From the NCBI RefSeq assembly GCF_032062135.1, contig NC_092859.1, forward strand, positions 63,770,570 through 63,834,569: a DNA stretch of 64,000 nt, given 5' to 3'. This stretch comes from Pyxicephalus adspersus. Lineage: Eukaryota > Chordata > Amphibia > Anura > Pyxicephalidae. A model generated the notes under the pieces. The model was not told the DNA's origin. It saw only the letters and a list, made by a program, of their open reading frames with translations, and made no database searches. Positions 59,834 to 64,000 of the stretch are shown here, one piece after another; position 1 is the stretch's first letter; each line of letters starts with the position of its first letter. The translations under genes and the position numbers were made by a program.

Positions 59834-60053
59834 AGGCCCTGATTTACTAAAGCTCTCCAAGGCTGGAGAGAATACACTTTGATCGGTGAAGCTGGGTGAT
59901 CCAGAAAACCTGGAATGGATTCCTTAAAATCATTTGCTATTTGCTAGCAAATGTTTTGAATTCTGGACCAGATCCATTCCAGGTTTGCTGGATCACCCAG
60001 CTTCACTGATCAAAGTGTATTCTCTCCAGCCTTGGAGAAAAAAATCAGGGCCT
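59834..60053. mobile_element. Long-hairpin MITE, copy 2 (220 bp)
   Basis: The left arm begins AGGCCCTGATTTACTAAAGC, and the right arm ends with its complement, AATCAGGGCCT. The arms pair almost throughout, with CATTTGCTATTTGCTAGCAA in the centre. It lies in the intron after the first visible ARHGAP26 exon. A second, more worn copy lies at 37240-37430. Confidence 0.85.
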
Positions 60054-60180
60054 ATGAATAGAGTTTTATCTTTAAAACTCATACATAGCATGTCACATAC
60101 AGTATAAACCTTTTTTGAAATGACTTTTTTTGCTGTCATGCAGATTCCTTGGCCTTAACATCATCTTTATTACAGATTTA

Positions 60181-60216
60181 TATTTATTTATTTATTTATT
60201 TATATATTTTTTTGAG
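60181..60216. repeat. (TTTA)n microsatellite
   Basis: Several TTTA units lie in the intron. Confidence 0.7.
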
Positions 60217-60890
60217 TTTATGGTTACAAGCTGATCAATTTAGTGGCATCACAGTACAATCAAATAAGGGACCGGTGTTAAAGCATACTATAGTGTAAAG
60301 TGCTGCCCTATCATATTTATATTAAGGCAGTTAGTAAAAAAAAAAGCCTGTTAAAAAACTAAAAAAAAAACAGCTGCACTTTTGCAGCTAGCATTTGTGA
60401 AGTCTGCAAATACAAATGGCACTTTTCTTTAAATACATTTCCTGTAGGTTTGTTGTTTAAGAATAATATGTTTCTTTGCTGCCAGAGACCACACAACCTG
60501 AAAGCACTTAATTTTCTGTATTGCTTTTCTAGACAAGGTCTAGCAAATAAAGCATGTGAGCTTTGATTGATACAGTTATGTGTCATACTCCATGAAATAG
60601 ACGATTGAGCACAATTCTTTAGGTCAGAAACAAGAAAAGATCATTTTTAGCTATGCCCTATATGGAGCCTTCTAATTGCAGTTAACCGAAAATAAAAAAG
60701 AAAGTATAAATGGTAAATGGGTTTTTGTAATATTGGAAGTACACATCATTTTCACTGAACGCATGAAAGCAATCCCAGTAGCAAGTCTGCTGACATTCAT
60801 ACAGGAAGCTATTTGTACTGCTGATGAATGGTGACATTCCTTGTGCTGGCAGGACTGTATTGTTCTAACTTCCTTCCATTGCCTCTCCAG

Positions 60891-60952
60891 CCAGGTCTCT
60901 GCAGGAATTTGCTGCTGTACTGGGCAATCTTGAAGATGAGCGGATGCGGATG
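60891..60952 (+). CDS. ARHGAP26: ARHGAP26 (GRAF1) exon, BAR domain part 2
   Basis: The acceptor is CTCTCCAG (60883-60890), and the donor GTAAGTGG starts at 60953. The first two bases (CC) join the G left by the previous exon to make an Ala codon. Twenty codons follow, RSLQEFAAVLGNLEDERMRM, ending in phase 0. The length of 62 bp restores the frame exactly, which supports both boundaries. It is amphipathic helix of the BAR domain, rich in charged residues. The intron before it is 1429 bp and contains the 220-bp hairpin MITE. Confidence 0.92.
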
Positions 60953-61668
60953 GTAAGTGGTCCCAGTGACACAGGACATTGAGAAATGATTAAACATAAT
61001 GCAGCCTGGCAGGTGTGTAACTCTCCCATAGTTTACACTATAGCAAGAAAATCATCTAAAATACAGAACCATCAAGTTTGTCATTATGTTAGACCCTGTG
61101 TCATGGGTCACTATGTTGTGTTTTACTGTATATTTTTAAATCATTTTGCAGACTGAAATTATAAAATATGAGTGTGTATAAAACAAGTCTATGCAAGGCT
61201 TTATTAACCCCCCTAGCGTTCTAATTCTGTCAGTTTTTTTTATGCAAAAAGTGAACCTATTTTTTTTGCATAGAAATTTTTGTTTATATTGTGGGTTTGT
61301 AATTCTTAGGATTAACTCCCGGGTATGATAATTATATTTATTTTTTATATTATAATCATAAATTATAATAAAGTACATATTTATAAATAATATTTAAAAA
61401 AAATAATGAAATAATAGACAACAATGTAACCTAAAAATAAAATATAAAATTAAAAATGTACTTTTAGTTTTATTTCATGTTGTGTGGTTTTTTTGCACTG
61501 TAAAAACCATTTAAAAGCAGATTACATTGTAATCTGCTTTTAAATTTCCCTCCCAGACACACCCCCCAATACATCACCACTCACATCACCCAGAAGATGA
61601 CTCATCCTCCCGGGTGATGTAAGTGGGGATTTCCCTGCCTGCTCACACAGGCACACAGACGCTGGAGC

Positions 61669-61881
61669 TGCTGCTGCTCGCATCTCCAGAGAGATGCAAA
61701 GCACAATGCAGGATTTCTGCATTGTGTTTACATCTCACTGCAGATGCCAGCAGCAATAGCAAATTCCGGGGGTGACCACCCCCGGAATCTGCTATTGCTG
61801 CTGGCATCTGCAGTGAGATATGACGCACAATGCAGAAGTGCTGTATTGTGCGTTGCATCTTTCTGGAGATGCGGGCAGCAG
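61669..61881. repeat. 213-bp near-perfect palindrome
   Basis: The left arm starts CTGCTGCTCGCATCTCCAGA, and the right arm ends with its near complement. The centre is CCGGGGGT-GACC-ACCCCCGG. Arms of about 104 bp differ at only a few positions, so single strands would fold into a long hairpin. Confidence 0.85.
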
Positions 61882-62126
61882 CGTGGCCGGGACCCGGGTG
61901 GTATTTAAAAGCAGATTACTCAGTAATCTGCTTTTAAATTTCCCGCCCAGCCACACCCACTGACGGGCCGGCCCCCGGGCATCACACCAGGACCATCGGA
62001 TCGCTGCTGTAGCGTGGGGCAAAGGTAAGGGGGGCTCTTAAAGTTACCCCGAGTGTGACTCGTTATTACCGCTTTTTGCAAGTAAAAGCCACCCCGGTCA
62101 CACTTACCGGGGTGGCTTTTACCGCT

Positions 62127-62267
62127 NNNNNNNNNNNNNNNNNNNNNNNNNNNNNNNNNNNNNNNNNNNNNNNNNNNNNNNNNNNNNNNNNNNNNNNNNN
62201 NNNNNNNNNNNNNNNNNNNNNNNNNNNNNNNNNNNNNNNNNNNNNNNNNNNNNNNNNNNNNNNNNNN
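62127..62267. other. Assembly gap (N run, 141)
   Basis: All bases are N. It is preceded by half of a hairpin (GTAAAAGCCACCCCGG with its complement) and followed by a run of A, inside the piggyBac-like MITE. Confidence 0.99.
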
Positions 62268-63134
62268 AAAAAAAAAAAAAAAAAAAAAAAAATGAGCAAA
62301 AAGGGTCTCTGGAAGGGGTATTAGGGTAATCCTACTACACATTACACACAATAATCTAAAATAAAATTCCATGCAAAAAATGTAACTCTTTTTGCATGGA
62401 AGTATATAAAGAATTAGAACACTCGGCCTTCATGTACGCGTCCCTCCACGATTACTGATGATGTCAGTGCACACGCCCGTCGACGGGGGTCGTAGCGGGA
62501 AATTCAAATATTTTGTATTGAATTCATTACAAAGTCCTGTATCCAATCCAATACAAAATATTACAAAATATATTTATGTGGTTTTGTCTATAGGTATGTG
62601 ATGTTGGACTCTGTTTTAAAATTTACCACACTAGGGAAGTGTTTTAGAAAAATATAGTACTATACAGTATACTGAATTATGGCATTTTCAGTATTTTTTA
62701 TTTATTTATGCATTCTTGTTTAAGCTGATTTTTGTGTTTTTTATTTATTTTATTATTAAAGTTTTTTTTTTTTTTTTTACATGATTGTGTGTTTCAAACT
62801 TTATTATATGTTGGATATCTACTAGACCCCTGTTCGGACATATTTCTGTAAGTTACAGGTTTACAATTTAAAAAAAAACTTCATGAAAAACAGTGTACCG
62901 CTTTTGGTACAGAAATCCAGACATCAGTAAAACGCCCAGGAGGTTAATAGCTGTTCTGCCTAAAAGTCAAAACCATGCTGGTTACCATAATACATTCTGG
63001 TTAATTTTTTTATTGGGATGGTTGGATTGGGTAAATTTCTGTACAGTAGAACAAAATATGATCTCCATTTACTGTTTATTTACCAATGTAATAACAAATT
63101 CATTGCTGACCCATGTTTGTTTAATTTTATAAAG

Positions 63135-63206
63135 ATTGAAAATGCCGGGGAAGTTCTCATTACACCTCTTGAGAAATTCCGAAAGGAGCAGATTGGTACT
63201 GCCAAG
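63135..63206 (+). CDS. ARHGAP26: ARHGAP26 (GRAF1) exon, BAR domain part 3
   Basis: The acceptor is TTATAAAG (63127-63134), a weaker pyrimidine tract than in the other exons, and the donor GTAACA starts at 63207. The 72 bp give 24 codons in phase 0: IENAGEVLITPLEKFRKEQI and then GTAK. The 'PLEKFRKEQ' phrase is shared by all GRAF proteins; IENA with VLITPLE points to ARHGAP26. The intron before it (2182 bp) holds the 1.7-kb piggyBac-like element. Confidence 0.92.
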
Positions 63207-63346
63207 GTAACAAACACACATAGCCTTATGTGTTATATTTGCCTATATAAAGAAGTCTCTCTGCAGTTGTTTATTTTTGCATATCACAGCTTGCTCCAGA
63301 AGTTATTGTCTAGGCTTCATAAAGTTTTTTTTTGCTTTGTTTTTGA

Positions 63347-63543
63347 TTAACTAACAGTGAGGATTTTATACAGTAACTGACAGCATGCTGCTTAATAATA
63401 TGTTGAGACAAACATCGGATGTAATTGCATATGTTAAAATAATTTAATTTATTAAAATAATGTACCTGTTCTGACTTACATACAAATTCAACTTAAGAAC
63501 AAACCTACAGTCCCTATCTTGTATCTAACCCGGGGACTACCTG
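63347..63543. mobile_element. TIR element, right half (copy 2 of 56668 family)
   Basis: It matches 57184-57360: GTGAGGATTTTATACAGTAA, TATGTTGAGACAAACATC, TTCAACTTAAGAACAAACCT, ending CCCGGGGACTACCTG followed by TA. The left half is missing. Confidence 0.75.
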
Positions 63544-63737
63544 TAATTTTTGTTACTCTCATTCTCAAATCTCTACAACATAACTGTTAATTATTCTGTA
63601 TTCAAAGATATAAAAATAAGGTGGCAATTGTCAGGAGGACAGTTTAAAATATTTCCAACAGGTCAGCAACTAAGTGAATGTGTTAGACTTACATCCATAA
63701 TGTGCCATATCAATAAAACATACTCTATTTCTTGCAG

Positions 63738-63839
63738 GAGGTGAAAAAAAAATATGACAAAGAGACAGAGAAATACTGCAGTGTTCTGGAAAAGCATATG
63801 AACCTGTCCTCCAAAAAGAAAGAGGTGCATCTACACGAG
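63738..63839 (+). CDS. ARHGAP26: ARHGAP26 (GRAF1) exon, BAR domain part 4
   Basis: The acceptor is TTCTTGCAG (63729-63737), and the donor GTAGGC starts at 63840. The 102 bp give 34 codons in phase 0, from EVKKKYDKETEKYCSVLEKH through MNLSSKKKEVHLHE. The Lys-rich run is in the helical BAR region that binds acidic lipids. KKKYDKETEKY and NLSSKKKE are near-identical to vertebrate ARHGAP26 as I remember it. The gene continues past the right edge of the window. The four exons are in order, on one strand and in a continuous reading frame of 330 coding bases including the split codon. Confidence 0.92.
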
Positions 63840-64000
63840 GTAGGCAATGGTTTGGTTCCAATCTGCATCAGTTACTTTACCATAATGGAGTATGAACTCA
63901 AGAACAAAAACATAATATATTGCAGCTTACCAGTGTTTACATGTGGTGCCTCTATTATTTTTTTCCTCATTCATTTTATTTTGTGATTCCACTAACTTAC

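Larger units (their letters stand above)
61208..62943. mobile_element. piggyBac-like MITE with long palindromes, gap inside
   Basis: TTAA lies at 61204-61207 and 62944-62947. The left end is CCCCCCTAGCGTTCT, and the right end, as reverse complement, is CCTCCTGGGCGTTTT. The 3' part shares 'TGTTCGGACATATTTCTGTA' and 'CTTTTGGTACAGAAATC' with the element at 26864-28064. The interior has two hairpin-forming direct repeats with AGCAGATTAC (about 61517 and 61910) and a large palindrome. It sits in an ARHGAP26 intron. Confidence 0.85.

Noticed and set aside
59366..63839. Assignment to ARHGAP10 or ARHGAP42 instead of ARHGAP26
   Set aside because: The shared GRAF motifs fit all three, but DAETDDE with ARSLQEF, IENA..VLITPLE and KKKYDKETEKY together fit ARHGAP26 best from memory. 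A search was not possible.

Overview
This is vertebrate nuclear DNA, most likely from an anuran amphibian. The window holds four plus-strand coding exons at its right end (59366-63839) with canonical GT-AG introns. They encode part of the BAR domain of a GRAF-family Rho GTPase-activating protein, best matched by ARHGAP26 (GRAF1). The first coding exon and everything after the BAR segment lie outside the window. By the known exon order of the family, positions 1-59365 are probably its very long first coding intron. The frog assignment is inferred from the mix of repeats: L1/Tx1-like and CR1-like LINEs, Penelope-like and RTE-like remnants, piggyBac-like, hAT and TA-target elements, and a tRNA-headed SINE. 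It was not tested by a search.

Layout. 1-1040: a TA-flanked terminal-inverted-repeat (TIR) element with an assembly gap. 1245-1950: a hammerhead ribozyme-like motif joined to a broken Ty3/gypsy gag and a hAT-like MITE fragment, all on the minus strand. 2374-6570: a 5'-truncated plus-strand L1-type LINE (copy A). 7048-10700: a piggyBac-like end, a broken retroviral-type gag with a CCHC knuckle, and a CCAAT/TATA promoter-like region. 11158-16763 and 16774-23228: two minus-strand L1-type LINEs (copies B and C) with ORF1 and ORF2. Copy C looks full length, starts with an NRF1-type palindrome, and is interrupted at 20252-20903 by a 652-bp insertion with 7-bp target duplications that carries a second hammerhead motif. 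23590-26240: a foldback-type repeat split by a CR1-like LINE. 26521-28290: a Tc1/mariner-IS630 transposase relic split by a piggyBac-like element. 28980-31797: a degenerate hAT transposase. 34990-36500: a 1.5-kb foldback element. 39660-40980: a SINE and a hAT-like MITE. 42900-46840: an old endogenous retrovirus with both LTRs, a tRNA-Leu-type primer site, and gag-pro-RT-RNase H remnants, but no integrase or env. 47563-51955: a CR1 tail, a Penelope-like GIY-YIG remnant, and a tandem array of SINE-tail and RTE-like-tail sequence. 52078-58597: a run of short TIR elements and a second SINE. 59366-63839: the ARHGAP26 exons, with three more MITEs in their introns.

The only gene likely to be under selection is ARHGAP26. 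All other coding sequence belongs to mobile elements and carries frameshifts, stops or mutated catalytic residues. The most notable non-host signals are the two 38-nt hammerhead motifs and the nested insertions that give a relative order of transposition.
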